Shown here: piece after piece, positions 12,145-22,810 of the stretch
Layout of the letters: each line of letters starts with the position of its first letter
Position numbering within the stretch: the stretch's first letter is position 1
NCBI GenBank assembly: GCA_016630955.3
Contig: CM049988.1
Location: 248,001 to 312,000, forward strand
Length of the DNA stretch: 64,000 bases
Direction: 5' to 3'
Source: Didymella arachidicola
Lineage: Eukaryota > Ascomycota > Dothideomycetes > Pleosporales > Didymellaceae
The notes under the pieces: model-generated
The model's input: only the letters and a program-made list of their open reading frames with translations
Told to the model about the DNA's origin: nothing
Database searches by the model: none
Program-made: the position numbers and the translations under genes

Positions 12145-12224
12145 CACCACCTAGACAAAAAAAGTCGGACACTTTTGATGAGGTCAGCGGCCAAAGGTGT
12201 CCGATCTTTTTTGTCCAGGTGGTG
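12145..12224. repeat. 80-bp inverted-repeat element (mini-MITE or solo terminal repeats)
   Basis: The outer 31-32 bases (12145-12175 and 12193-12224) are near-perfect inverted repeats containing CACCACCTAGACAAAAAAAG and the block TCGGACAC; the centre is only about 17 bases. The TCGGACAC-type end preceded by an A run resembles terminal repeats of pogo/Fot1-type elements as I recall them, and a transposase remnant of that type lies 315 bases downstream. No coding capacity. Confidence 0.75.
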
Positions 12225-12327
12225 CCACTAGGGCTTTCCATGGCGTGGCTGCAGCTATTCGCTCGTTTGCGCCGCGTTATCTCCTATGATTATTTTCGAA
12301 ATGTTGTGCGGGTCATGTGACGCAGCA

Positions 12328-12445
12328 GACTATAATATACGCCTGTAGTATAGAATATACTGCTTTAGTATAAAGTATATGCCTATAGTATAGAATATAC
12401 GCATGCAGTATAGAGTATACGCGTGTAGTATAGAATATACACGAA
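12328..12445. repeat. Minisatellite with a 20-bp unit
   Basis: Five consecutive 20-base units from 12346 to 12445 follow the pattern TAGTATAGAATATACGCNTG with a few changes each, preceded by a partial unit from about 12328. The array is AT-rich and lies between the inverted-repeat element and the transposase remnant. Confidence 0.9.
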
Positions 12446-12538
12446 GGAACCGCAGATTTCTGTTTCACATGATCGGCATAACATTTCGAAAACAACCCAT
12501 AACACCAGAATGCCCGCATCTGCATCCAATGCAACATT

Positions 12539-12660
12539 CTAAAGCTTGCGCTTCCGGCCGCGTTTCCCTTTAGCTACGGCCGCGATCTCTTTTGCAGTAT
12601 GCTTAGCTCGTGCCTCCTCTAGATCCTTATAGCTTATTACCTTAGTCTTTCCTAGCACTA
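12539..12660 (-). pseudogene. C-terminal remnant of a pogo/Fot1-type transposase
   Basis: On the minus strand about 40 codons before a stop at 12541-12539 read as a Lys/Arg/Ala-rich tail containing DLEEARAKHTAKE and KGKRGRKRK. This is the usual C-terminal tail of DDE transposases of the pogo/Fot1 group in Pezizomycotina. Upstream the sequence turns AT-rich and full of stops to about 12780, as expected for a mutated copy. The DDE catalytic domain is not recognisable. Confidence 0.6.
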
Positions 12661-12789
12661 TAGACTCTATTAATTAGCGGACTTTAGCTTTACTATTAAC
12701 TCTAGCTAAGAGTCTATTATAATATTACAGCAGATACTACTTATTAAAGAAGACTTAGGTAGTATGGGCAGCATCTACCCGTAGACTCG

Positions 12790-13668
12790 GAAGCCTCAAA
12801 AGTCCTTGTCTGGCTTGGCACGAGAGACCTGTCAATCGAACAGTTGCGCCAAGCAGACCAAGAATCAAGAAAGACCGAGGTTCGAATAGCAAGAATCTTC
12901 GAAAGGCGTCGGAAGTTTCAGCCCACTGGTGCCTCGATTCGCAAAGAAATGGAAATATTGTTCTTGAACAAATACTAGAGTCGCATGTGGATTGTACAAG
13001 AGTACATGTTGGCCCGCAAGCTTGATCTTATGGCTGGCACCGATGTACTGGAAAGCCATGTGCTCGACAGACTCTGTGATTTTGTTAGCTACAGATCGCA
13101 GCTCTTCCCTGTGGTTCGCAATATCATCGCTTATCACCAGGAGAAAGAGCCAGTCTTTGCTCCCAGGAAGCACAGAATCAGGAAGGAAGGTTACGGAGAG
13201 CCTCTCTCCATGGGTCTTCCCCTCTCTCAAAACCACATAGTCGATCCGGGACGAAGCATGGTGCAACACCTGAGTCGACCCGTTTCCTATAGCTGCATAC
13301 CCCTTCCTCATGTCTACGTACGGACCCGGTGACGTGGCAAGGAATATTGCCACACTTTCCCGTATGATTTCAGTGCGAAGAACCCAGTCATTCCTGTCAG
13401 TCTGGTGTTTCAGGATGGGAATACACGCGGGCTGGTTCAGGAAGATTGGTTTGAGATTCTTTCTCCAGGATATGTTCAGCGACAAGTACGTCCCCTCAAA
13501 GATATGTTACTCGCGTTTAGCAGCCAAGAGTGCAAAGAGCAAGTCGATCGTGTCTACGGGCTTATTTCGCTGGTCACAAGGAAGGACTGTTCCCGCTCCG
13601 GTCTTGCCCCAGATTATTCCAAAAGTCCTTCTGTCCTTTTGTGGAGCTGGCTTATGGCTTCCACATGA
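12790..13668 (+). pseudogene. Broken HET (heterokaryon incompatibility) domain gene
   Basis: Translation from 12790 gives a HET signature, ASKVLVWLG, and after about 60 residues the block SRMWIVQEYMLARK, normally preceded by YW. Here the Trp codon reads TAG (12976-12978), stopping the frame. The N-terminal third of the domain is missing or unrecognisable, cut off next to the transposase remnant. A later segment in another frame (about 13405-13668) carries KDMLLAFSSQECKEQVDRVYG and DYSKS, the second typical HET block. HET proteins trigger death or growth arrest when unlike hyphae fuse; this copy cannot make an intact one. Confidence 0.75.
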
Positions 13669-15134
13669 AAGAAGGCTCTTAAGCAGGAACAGTCACCAGC
13701 CGACGCTTAGCCAATATGCTTAGTGTTCAGAGAGCACTGGACGTTGAGTTCACGCTCAAACAAATACGGAAAGATAAAAACACGGATCAGGAACATAGCC
13801 TGAGTCTTTAGCAAACAAAGCGCAAGGAAAGATGGCAGCCACCACCTCTTCGACTCTTAAAAGCGACATAAGGAAGAGAAGAGTAAGAAAGTGTCCAGGC
13901 CCCAGACATTGGTCACGACTGCGGTCACTCGCCGTATATCTTCTCGAAAGTCTTCGCGAATCCGTGGTCGTCGGAAGTCACAAGGTGATAACAACTCGAA
14001 AGATTCTCCTGTTCAGAAAAAAGCCAGAGTAGTAGAATAAACCTTGCTAACTACATACTTAGATAATGAAGTGTGAAAGTCAGGACTAAACTCTATAAAG
14101 AAGCTTGTATTTTTTGAGGATTCATGGTCGGGGCCTGTGCACACGGAGGTGATTCCTCAAAACTACAAGCTTCTTCGTATATACAGCCGCCTCTAGGCTA
14201 TGCCTCTGTGCAACTCGTAGCCCAATTGTGGCGCGTATGCCGTGGTCCCTGAAAGAAGCGCAGAGACCACGCATTGCATCATGGTGAAACCCACGTCACT
14301 ATGTCCCAACACACGAAGGACAATAATGATTCGGCGCCCTGTCAGGATTTGGGCAGGGGCTGCAGTTCTGGGACCCGAGTTGCCGGACAGCTGAGCAAGG
14401 TGGACATGTCTCGGTTGCAGTACATTTGATGAGTATCAGAAGCTTTGTGCAGTTGAGAATGCTGTAACAATTATCGTCACCTTGGAACATTCCTTAAGAT
14501 CCTCCTGGCTTGGTCCCGACATTTGCGCGGTACTTCGTTGCTAGGTGCCTCTGGTAGGCGCGAAGGCTGCACGTGACGGTGCGGCCCGAGCATCGACTGA
14601 GACGCGATCTCAAACGTCAGGGGTTTTGTCTCCGTATAGATATCAGAGATAGTCGTTCCTACACTGTATGCTAAGCGAACACACCAACGCAGTTCCACGA
14701 AGTTCTTGCATGGAACTCGAGCGCAAAGCTGTTTCACGAAGTGTAAACAGACCAGATACTAGCCCTGTGTTGATCTTCGGGCGAGTTGTATATGATAAAT
14801 GTTGGATGCGGAATACGACATTGTCAAAATAATTGTCAACAATAATAGGTTCTAAACTCAAGCGCCGGCTTGACGTTTTTGCCTTGGTTTTGGGACCATA
14901 TTTGCCTCAGGATACAAGTGTGATCGTCAGTATGATCCCCAGGTAGCGCGCATGAGCCCGATCCTTATTGAGAGCAGCCTGGCGGCTGATTACCGCTATG
15001 GTTTTGTGTAGCTGCTCGCTTTCAATATATAATTCCCAATACTTTGCAGGCTATATTTCCTGCGTCACCTTGCGCTTAATTACTCCCTTATTGCATTCTT
15101 CCGTAGGTTCGGATATATTACTACACATAGAATC
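13669..15134. other. Intergenic region with one hairpin
   Basis: No gene recognised in about 1.5 kb. The only structure I see is the inverted repeat at 14098-14175, listed separately. The last 150 bases contain the promoter and leader of the small secreted-protein gene. Confidence 0.4.
14098..14175. repeat. Short inverted repeat forming a hairpin
   Basis: The arms AAGAAGCTTGTATTTTTTGAGG and the near reverse complement ending in CTACAAGCTTCTT are about 22 bases long and flank a loop of about 33 bases. It may be a degenerate MITE or a transcription-end structure; nothing decides between them. Confidence 0.65.
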
Positions 15135-15695
15135 ATGAAGCTCCCCTTCCAACTTCTCTTTGCCGCGTCTGCATCAGCAGCAACAATTGGCGGTCGACAA
15201 AACAACAATGCTGCTCTCCAGAAAGGCGCGCAGACCCTTGTCCTGAAAGAGGTTGGTGGCATACCTGGCAACGAGTGCTTGACCTTCCGCAATAATGGTA
15301 AAGGCATCATTCATTATGTTACAGCCCATGACTGACCTTTCCTCGCAGGCGAAATTGTCAATGCAGCCTGCGTGAACACAGCGGCCGATCGTCAGCTTAC
15401 TCCTTCTTCGATCGGTGGCGCTGATGTACTCGCGGTGCAGCGATCATTCTCAAATGGGTTCAGGCCTGACCTCGTCAACGCTGAGGCATGCGTCGGCTCC
15501 AATGGGACGCATTTCAAAGCACTCGATTGTTCCGACAGAAATTTGGATCCTGTCAGCTTCCAAGGCGGCCAACTGGTTAGCGCAAGCGGTGCATGTCAAA
15601 GTGGACACGACAATGCGGCTCAGATCACAATTGATCCAAGCGGACAAAATTGTGCTCGGTTGACAAGCACCACAGTCCAAGCGACGGTCCCGTAG
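15135..15695 (+). CDS. Small secreted cysteine-containing protein, function unknown
   Basis: Two exons (15135-15297 and 15349-15695, 51-nt intron) give 169 residues. The N-terminus MKLPFQLLFAASASAAT is a clear signal peptide. The mature part has six cysteines that could form disulfides, few charged residues and no domain I recognise. It stands alone among pseudogenes yet has an unbroken frame and a clean intron, so it is probably active. Size, secretion and cysteines are compatible with an effector-like or cell-wall protein, but that is only a category, not a function. Confidence 0.75.
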
Positions 15696-16302
15696 TCTAG
15701 TGGCATAACAACTCTGTATATGGTTCAAAGGAGGTGTTCGAAAGTTGTAAAGAACCAAGGACCTCAACAAAGAGATTGTCAAGTCCTAAGGTTGCATTAA
15801 GCCTTAAATTCTATGTTAGATTTATACCATAAAAAAATTCCAAATCCAACTTTAGGCATAAGTAAAAGCCTGTGCGACAATCTCTTCGCTTACAGTCCAC
15901 AAATTGCCCGCATGCTACTTGCTAGACGCGTACTCAAGAAATGTCGCGAGCTGACAATCGTCTAGAAATGCACTAGATGCACATGTAAGTCCTGTTAGCA
16001 ACGACTCTCAGTTTTAGGATCCAGTGCTGCAACGATTGATGTCGCTGCACCCTGCTCCAAGTTGTTCTCTGTTGGCATTGCCATCTGCTTCTGCTTCAGC
16101 ATCTTCATAACAACCGGTCAACTCCCCGGAGCAACACCGGCCGCTGGCCTGTCTGTTGAATGTTTCCTGGCTGTAGCGAATAGCTCGTCACTCACTTCGT
16201 GCTCAGCCTATTTCACAGAGCCACGGTGAGTAGGAAATTGGCGGTTTTGGACTGCCCGTAAGGCTCCCACGTATTCTAAAGGGTGGAAACGGATTGATTA
16301 TC
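15696..16302. other. Intergenic region, nothing recognised
   Basis: About 600 bases hold the 3' end of the small secreted-protein gene and AT-rich sequence. No gene or clear repeat seen. Confidence 0.4.
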
Positions 16303-16681
16303 TTAGAAATGGATGGGGCTACACTGATACAGCTTCGACGGGACGTTCACTACGCGAATGTTGCCTTCGACCTCCTGAGGTTGTGGCACAAGAAGATTCG
16401 TGAGCAGGAAGAAGCCGATGTGATTAGGCGCGAACTGACTCTCTAGACTTTCGGTTGTACGAGCTATCTTGGGACCCATGATACTGGCGTTTTTGATCAA
16501 GACGTCCGTCTTGGAAGCGAGTGCTGCCACTGAAGCGGCAGGCTTGCGAACAGAAGAAAGTGACAGAAGATCGACCTGAACGAAGTGTGCCTGTGTCGAA
16601 CAGCTGATCCGCTAGATTTTCTCGATGTCAAGAGACATCTTTGACTCAGTACGGCTAAGAAGAACGATTTTTGGAGGCATA
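16303..16681 (-). pseudogene. Truncated short-chain dehydrogenase/reductase pseudogene
   Basis: The minus strand reads as an internal SDR piece: MPPKIVLLSR (end of the second beta strand), then an in-frame TAG after about 22 codons, then HFVQVDLLSLSSVRK, then TDVLIKNASIMG (the NNAG position, here KNAS) and ESQFAPNHIGFFLLTNLL. The N-terminal nucleotide-binding glycine motif and everything from the catalytic Tyr-x-x-x-Lys onward are absent. It therefore cannot be a working oxidoreductase. It lies next to two other dead enzyme genes. Confidence 0.75.
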
Positions 16682-16745
16682 ATATGCCACCCACGCTGTT
16701 TATACCGCCTGATCTATCTGACGGCATGAGAAGCATATAAGTCTA

Positions 16746-17658
16746 CTAGAACTGCAGTGCAGCAATGTCACTATGGCTCTGTATAGGGCAACGAAAGCAG
16801 CATCTACAATTGTAATATCGTTCACCGTACTCAGCAATGGCTAGACCTAAACTCCCAGGAACAACCATGTCGACACAGCTTGATCCAGGACCAGAAACGG
16901 TCGCGTCAAGTAGATATCCGCAAACGCCCACGCATCCGATTTTAACAGGCCACTGTACATTTCGAGACCAAGAGCTTGTTATCGGATCTCGGGGCACGGC
17001 CATTGATGTAGTAGTCTCGTACGGCTTTTCCCTCCTTGCCAGCGCTTGGTGACGGCTCGTTCGTGAAGCGGGATACAATGGTCAGCTCGCCGGAATGTGC
17101 TTCAGCTGTAGCCACTCTAGCAATATAGTCGAAAGTGCCGATCTTGACAGCAGGATTGTCTATTGCAGCACGTCCAAGGCGCATACCTTCACCTATCTCG
17201 TAGGCACTGGCTATGGTGATGGCATCAAAGCGGTGGTCCGCAGTCGCTGCATGCAGTGGCATAACCGCATCTCGCACATATGCCTAGCAGGTTGATATTA
17301 CCAGGATCATCATATGCGGGTCTAAAAATAGTCTGCAACTGCGGATATGTCGGATACACAATGCACAAGATAAAGAGGGCGACCGCCAGATCCGTTTTGA
17401 TGACCAGTGTCACAAGCAGCAACAATGCATCCCTTCTTAACAAGCTTCTTCGCGTAACGGGTTTGGGCCTGCTCCTTGCTTCCCCCACCTCTGTGGACAA
17501 CGACAATACTGTAAAGCTTACCATAGGCATTCGCAGGCTTGAACAGTAGGCCAGCCAGATTTGATTAGGCCTTTGAAACCCGTAATTACCGACATTTCGA
17601 GAACTTCGTGGGCAGACAGTTGGATTGGTGATGGAAGAGCAGTTGTAGTTGGAGCCAT
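16746..17658 (-). pseudogene. Frameshifted alpha/beta hydrolase pseudogene (YcjY/dienelactone-hydrolase-like)
   Basis: Pieces of one hydrolase follow each other in changing frames on the minus strand: MAPTTTALPSP and LSAHEVLEMSV (start at 17658), then LAGLLFKPANAYGK and IVVVHRGGGSKEQ (oxyanion region), DTGHQNGSGG, then INLLGICARCGYA, the nucleophile elbow where GICAGGGYA is expected, then AATADHRFDAI, EIGEGMRLG and a C-terminal PSPSAGKE block. At least three frame changes and several stops are needed to follow it. The family assignment rests on the order of the blocks; substrate unknown. Confidence 0.65.
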
Positions 17659-18081
17659 ATAAATGTCGACGTCTAGAGATGCTTTCGCGTCAATGCCAGT
17701 GCGAAGTCCGAAAACGCTGAGATTGGGCAGGCACCCTATAACCCTTTCACAAAGGGTCCAAACGCCGAGCCAAGAACTCGCAGAACCCCAGCGATGATTT
17801 AAACGGACTTGTGCAAGATTGAAGGGAAACCCAAACCAGTTTGAGATTACCATACACGAGTGAATTTCGTTTATGTTTGTCACACTGACTTCAAATCCAG
17901 AAGGCCTCTTTCACTTGAAGCAAGCTAACATATTAATCACTTCACTTATACAATTACAGGTGCTGCTAGTGACGCCCTCTACCTCTCAGCGCCCAACGAT
18001 GACCAAGCTAGCAACTTTAACCGTCAAAGAGGTAATTATAAGCACCTCGAAGAGGTACTTAACAATTGGGCATTCGAGGAC

Positions 18082-18880
18082 TCTTTGAATCCGCGACCGT
18101 CTCATCTGCCTACCATACCAAGCATCAAAGGTTCTAAGTCCGCTGGTGATCCATTTCTCGGTTGAGAATGCAGGTGGTTTCACACTGCCAGGACCAGATA
18201 TGAATTTTGTTGGCAAGGCCTCTGAGAGGTTTCTCATCGATACAGATCAGGGCATATCCGCATGGACAGCACTGGTGTCATATCATGCACACTTGCACGC
18301 CCGAACAACAGGGTTTTGCACATCGTCCTTACACACTGGATGGCGATCACATCGCAGTCATAACCGGCCTCTTACACATGTATCCAAACTTGAAGACATC
18401 CATTCTCGGGCGCGATCCCAACAATTCTCCGCAGTCTTTATCAAGCGGGACCGTCTTTGAGGTCTAAGATTCTACCCCCCAAGCGATACACGCGCTTGGT
18501 CATGCGGAAGACCACACTTGCTTCGCGTTTGAAGAAGAGACGGTCAATTTCACTGACGATAACGTCCTAGGCATGGGGTGGTCATCTCTTTTCCCAATCC
18601 GGGGCGAAAGCGACGGAAAGACGAGACGAACATGTGCTTTGAGAATTGAATTATGTCGAGATTCTTAGCAGGAAGGGCATTGTCACCGTAAAATAGCTAT
18701 TCGACATATTGCAAAGAGAAGGCCTAGATTTAGAGGTGCGCCAGATGGCTGCGGAACCTTACCATGGTGACATGTTGAACAAACTAGCAGAGGTAGGGAA
18801 GAGAGGAAAAGTGGCCAATACTGTGAGAGTTACAATCGCACGTACTATTGGCTGTATGTATAGCAGTCTTGCTGTTTGCG
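18082..18880 (+). pseudogene. Broken metallo-beta-lactamase-fold hydrolase pseudogene (LACTB2/ACP-thioesterase-like)
   Basis: The plus strand carries LPTIPSIKG, then FLIDTDQGISAWTALVS, the normal position of IDTGQG, then a damaged version of the zinc motif HWHGDH (seen as LTHWMAITSQ in one frame and DGDHIAVI in another), then LLHMYPNLKTSI, the TPGH region, TDDNVLGMGWSS and near the end LAEVGKRGKV. Frame changes and stops interrupt it repeatedly. Related intact enzymes include LACTB2 and the thioesterases that release aromatic polyketides. It ends beside the 3' end of the DUF3433 gene. Confidence 0.65.
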
Positions 18881-18883
18881 ACT

Positions 18884-21800
18884 TCACCGATGCTGTAAAA
18901 CATCCAGCTTGAATATGTTACCTTCGGGCTCATTAGGGCCCTCACGATCCCACCAGCCCATTCTGAAGATCATACCGTCCCACACTCGCTTTTCCCTCAG
19001 CTGTACATCGTTATACCATTGTACGTCCTTGGGGAAACCCTCCTTATTGAGCATCCGTGACTCACCAGCAATCAGACTGGTGGCCGCGGCGATGGAAGCA
19101 GGATTCTTGGGCAGCACCTTGCGGGTGTCCATGAGAAAGGTGACCGCGATGCAGACCGCGATTGTCAAAAGTAAGCCATCCAAGATTCGCGTGGATACTG
19201 CGCTTTGCTTCAGTCGATAGACGTGAGGATTGATTAAAGTCGCATTGACGATATTGGATGGCGCTTGTTGCAGAGTAGCGTTAAGCGGCATTCGAATCAA
19301 GTTGGCCGATTGCGCGACAACAGTCCGATGAACATGCTGGAGCTGATCAAAAATCCTGGAGACCCCCTCTGCGCTCATATATGCCGCCATTGGAAACTTC
19401 TCAAGGCGAGTACGTGTACCTAGCCCATAAACTACAGCCTGGAACGCCGGGTCGAAGAAACCCGCAATGGCCTTCTGGTGTCCAAAATTGGCGCCCCCAA
19501 ACAGAGATGGAATCATATCCGAGGGGAAAGCTGTTCTCAAACCTAAGCAAAGAGTCTCGTTTGAAAAGAACCGACGAGAGTGCTCATTTGGTGTTGCAGC
19601 AAGGACAGAGAGACTTGTGGCGTTCAGGTCGAGTTCGACATCAAGCTCGTCAATGTGACTGACGCAGGTGAAAGCGTTCCAATTCACTTCAGACGTTCCG
19701 AATGCGCCACAATATGTGTTGAACATATCTCTCGAATAGGGGTCCCCGCAAGCAGTAAAGTATCCAAACGACTCCGAGCCGGGCCTAGGCCAAGGGAGGA
19801 ATGACCCAGGAACTGTGCCGTGCCAATTATTGACGCCCAGCGCCTCAAACGCAGTCACGTTAGCTACTGGCGTGGGAAACCTGTCAAGGATTTGCGAAAA
19901 ATTAGTGGGTACGCTTGAGGCCACGGTACAATTCAGACTGGACCGAATTGCAGGGAGGGTGACCGTTAAGTTGGTTCCCACGAGAGAGTTTGAGTAACTC
20001 AGCGTCGCATTGGAGAGGTTCAAGGAAATCTCGGGGAATGCAAGCTCGTCGTACGTCCATGTGGGAAAGGTAAAATTCTGCGTGAGAAGGAGTCCCACGT
20101 CATTGGACGCTGCTTTCGCGACATCTACTCCTACGTCTTCAAAACCGAGGTCCCTTGGCTTGAATGAAGAGTTAAACTGCTCGCGAATGGAGACAGTCAT
20201 CTGAAGGTTTTCGCTAGCCGGGGTTGCGGTATAAAGACCGCTGACTGCGACAGTGAGTATCGGCGCAAGAAGCATAGCCAGTGCCATGCAGCAAACCAAG
20301 ACATGTTTTGCAGTTGCTGCCTGCCACAGGCACTTGATTGCTGTCTCTGATACGTAGTGGCGAAGGATGTCTTGACGTGTACTTGTGTCTGGGCCCCGTA
20401 GTTGGAAGTAAGGGAATATGACCAGCGTAGAGAACGCGACCATACCAACTAAAGTCTGGATTATGACCATGACAGTTGCTGGGATATAAGCCCAAGCATA
20501 TCTCTGGTCAGTCTTCGGGTTGACTTCTACGAGGCCGTTGCGTTTCTGGGATATGGAATAGAGCACTTCAAGTACTACCACTGTGACCAAGAGAGAAATA
20601 GTGACCAGACTTCTGAACGCTGGACGGAGGGACAGTGGTCGCCAGTAAGCTAAAGCATCAGCTTTCTGTTTTGTAGGTGCTATACCTTGATCTTCGGTCG
20701 TTGCATGAGTCGTCAAATCGATCAATGATTGCCAATTCCCGTCCTTTTGACTGAGAAGGGTTTGGCACTCGATTTGGTCGAGTCGTTCCTCTATAGTCTC
20801 CAGATCCGCGAAACCAAGATCACAAAGCTCTTTGAGAAGTACCCGGCTTTGTGACACAACAAGCGCTAAGCCGCCAATGGACGTCGGGTCGCGGCTTGAA
20901 TAACGCTGTGGTGCAACGTAAAGCAACGAAGTCGTAGAAATAATGAGAACAGCCAAGATAGCGCCCATGAGGTAGAGTGACAGTCCTCGGACTCGCAGTC
21001 TGTCCTGAAACCCATGACAAGTTCCCAAAGCAAAGTCGGTGGAGGGCTGCGTCAGGCTCTGCTTCGCCATCTGGGCGGTAACCATTGAAAACATTTCCTC
21101 TGCCCGAGACTTAAGTATTTTGGGATCCCTGAGATCACTCGAGGGGTGAGAAGCCTCGACCCACTTAGAGAAAAAGGTATCGAGAGTACTCCAGGGGAAG
21201 AAGTCGTAGGAACTGTAGTCGTATTTATCGTCGAGGATTGTGCCTGCCGCGCTGGTCGCAGCGAGGAGGCCGTCAACAAGATCCCATGCCAGAAATGTTT
21301 GAGGAAGAATTGTGTTAGTAGACTTCGATTCGGACTCGACGTTACCGTTTTGATCCACCAGCACAGATGTCTTTACCAATTCGTATGAAGGTTCGCAAAC
21401 GATGGCAGCCGCATCATTCGAAACGACTTCCAATGGCTCAGTACCGTTCTCGGAAGCGCTCCCGAGATCTTGGTTCAGTTGTGCGTTCAAAAATATAAGC
21501 CGGTTCTTGCTTGCTCCGTCTGCATAGGTATCGCAAGCAACACCCCAGATGTTCTCGATGCCGCATGAGATAGCATCGATTCGCATGCCACAAGCTGTCG
21601 TAAGATTGTAGCTCTCAATCTGGCAAGTTGGTGAGGTGATGGCAAGAGAAACATTAAAACCGTGGCACTGCCAGTCGGCACAGCCGCTGTGACCGCTAGT
21701 AATGCTTGCAACTTCGCACTTCAGCCCAGCTCGGAATGAGTCGGTCAAACCTTCGACGTGGGTGTGATCAAAGACTGAATATTTGAAGTCAGTTCACTCA

Positions 21801-22810
21801 TTGCACTTGTACTCTACGAACGTACCGGAGAGACTAGCTTTGAGGTTTCGAAATGCCGCATCTCGAGATGTGCCAGGCGGAAAAAGTATGGTCCCATTAG
21901 AGATCGCAATAGTGGCAAGAACGGGAGCACTCCCAACTTTCGAGGTCTCGAAATCGGCGACAAATTGATCAGTGACATCGAGGCGGCAGTCACGTTGCGT
22001 GAAAGCTGTCTCTTGTAAAACCAAAAGACCGGTAGATACAACAGTCAGCAAGATGATGAGAAGGGAATTAGTAATAGCTAAGACGACAGGCCAATGGGAC
22101 TTGCGAAAAGCCCTTAATAAGGCTTCGGGCTTGCTTGGTGTCACATAGTCCAGGAGGAGAGTCTCCGAAGCGAGTGTCGGTCCCCTTTGTAGAATAGCGA
22201 AGGGCATAGCGTGTTTGGTCCGGTATTCGACTTGATTCCATAGCGCCGCAACAATAACCAGCACTGTTCTTATCAGCTTTTGATTAGGTGTATGGACCAA
22301 GAAGGATTTTTCGACGTCTTCACAAAAAAATCGGACACAGCCACAAAGCTGGTTCTAGGTTTAAAGGGCTTTTTTTGCACAGTGACCGTTACGATCTTTC
22401 TCCGGTGGTCCAAGTGAGTTCAAATGCTGGGGATTATAGCCAGCTTTTGCGCTTGAATGAGAAGAGTTTGACATACCGGCAGTGGGACCATAAGTCCACA
22501 AATAATGCTCATTGCTTCTCGCGTTCGCAATCCCGTCCCGTTTGGCGTCCACGACTGCCAGCGCGATCACTGCTAACAGGAGTACAAGAAAGATTGCAGC
22601 AAAACTTAACAAAGACGCTTTCTTCAGGTAGTTCGAAGTCCATCCTGGTTTCTGTGTGGCCGAAGCTTCGGATTTCTCGTCTAGGCTGGGGATGGTGGAG
22701 CTTGTATCGACTGCTGCAGGCTTCGTGGTCATGGTCTCTGCGTTTTGCCAAGTTGTCACTGACGGGAGTGAGATTGGACTGTAATCATAGCTTGGGGTCT
22801 GTGGGAGCAT
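18884..22810 (-). CDS. Large DUF3433 multi-pass membrane protein
   Basis: Three exons (22810-22477, 22263-21826, 21774-18884) join in frame to 1220 residues. The first exon has a Ser/Pro-rich cytoplasmic head and one membrane span at about 60-82 (LLSFAAIFLVLLLAVIALAV). Splicing then makes GPTAVLVIVAALWNQVEYRTK-like sequence, the first conserved DUF3433 block, followed by LLLDYV and HWPV. The long third exon has large extracellular loops rich in Asn-x-Ser/Thr and further spans. A second similar set (YIPATVMVIIQTLVG, then HYVSETAIKCLWQA) shows the usual internal duplication. Function is unknown for the whole family. The 213-nt first intron is longer than others here and contains sequence like the inverted-repeat element at 12145. 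Confidence 0.85.

Noticed and set aside
12865..13485. 206-codon open frame on the minus strand
   Set aside because: It is antisense to the HET pseudogene, whose plus-strand motifs are clear; no family features of its own.
21775..21825. In-frame TGA in the DUF3433 gene
   Set aside because: It lies inside a 51-nt intron with GTACGT donor and ATTCAG acceptor; the length is a multiple of three, which hides the intron.
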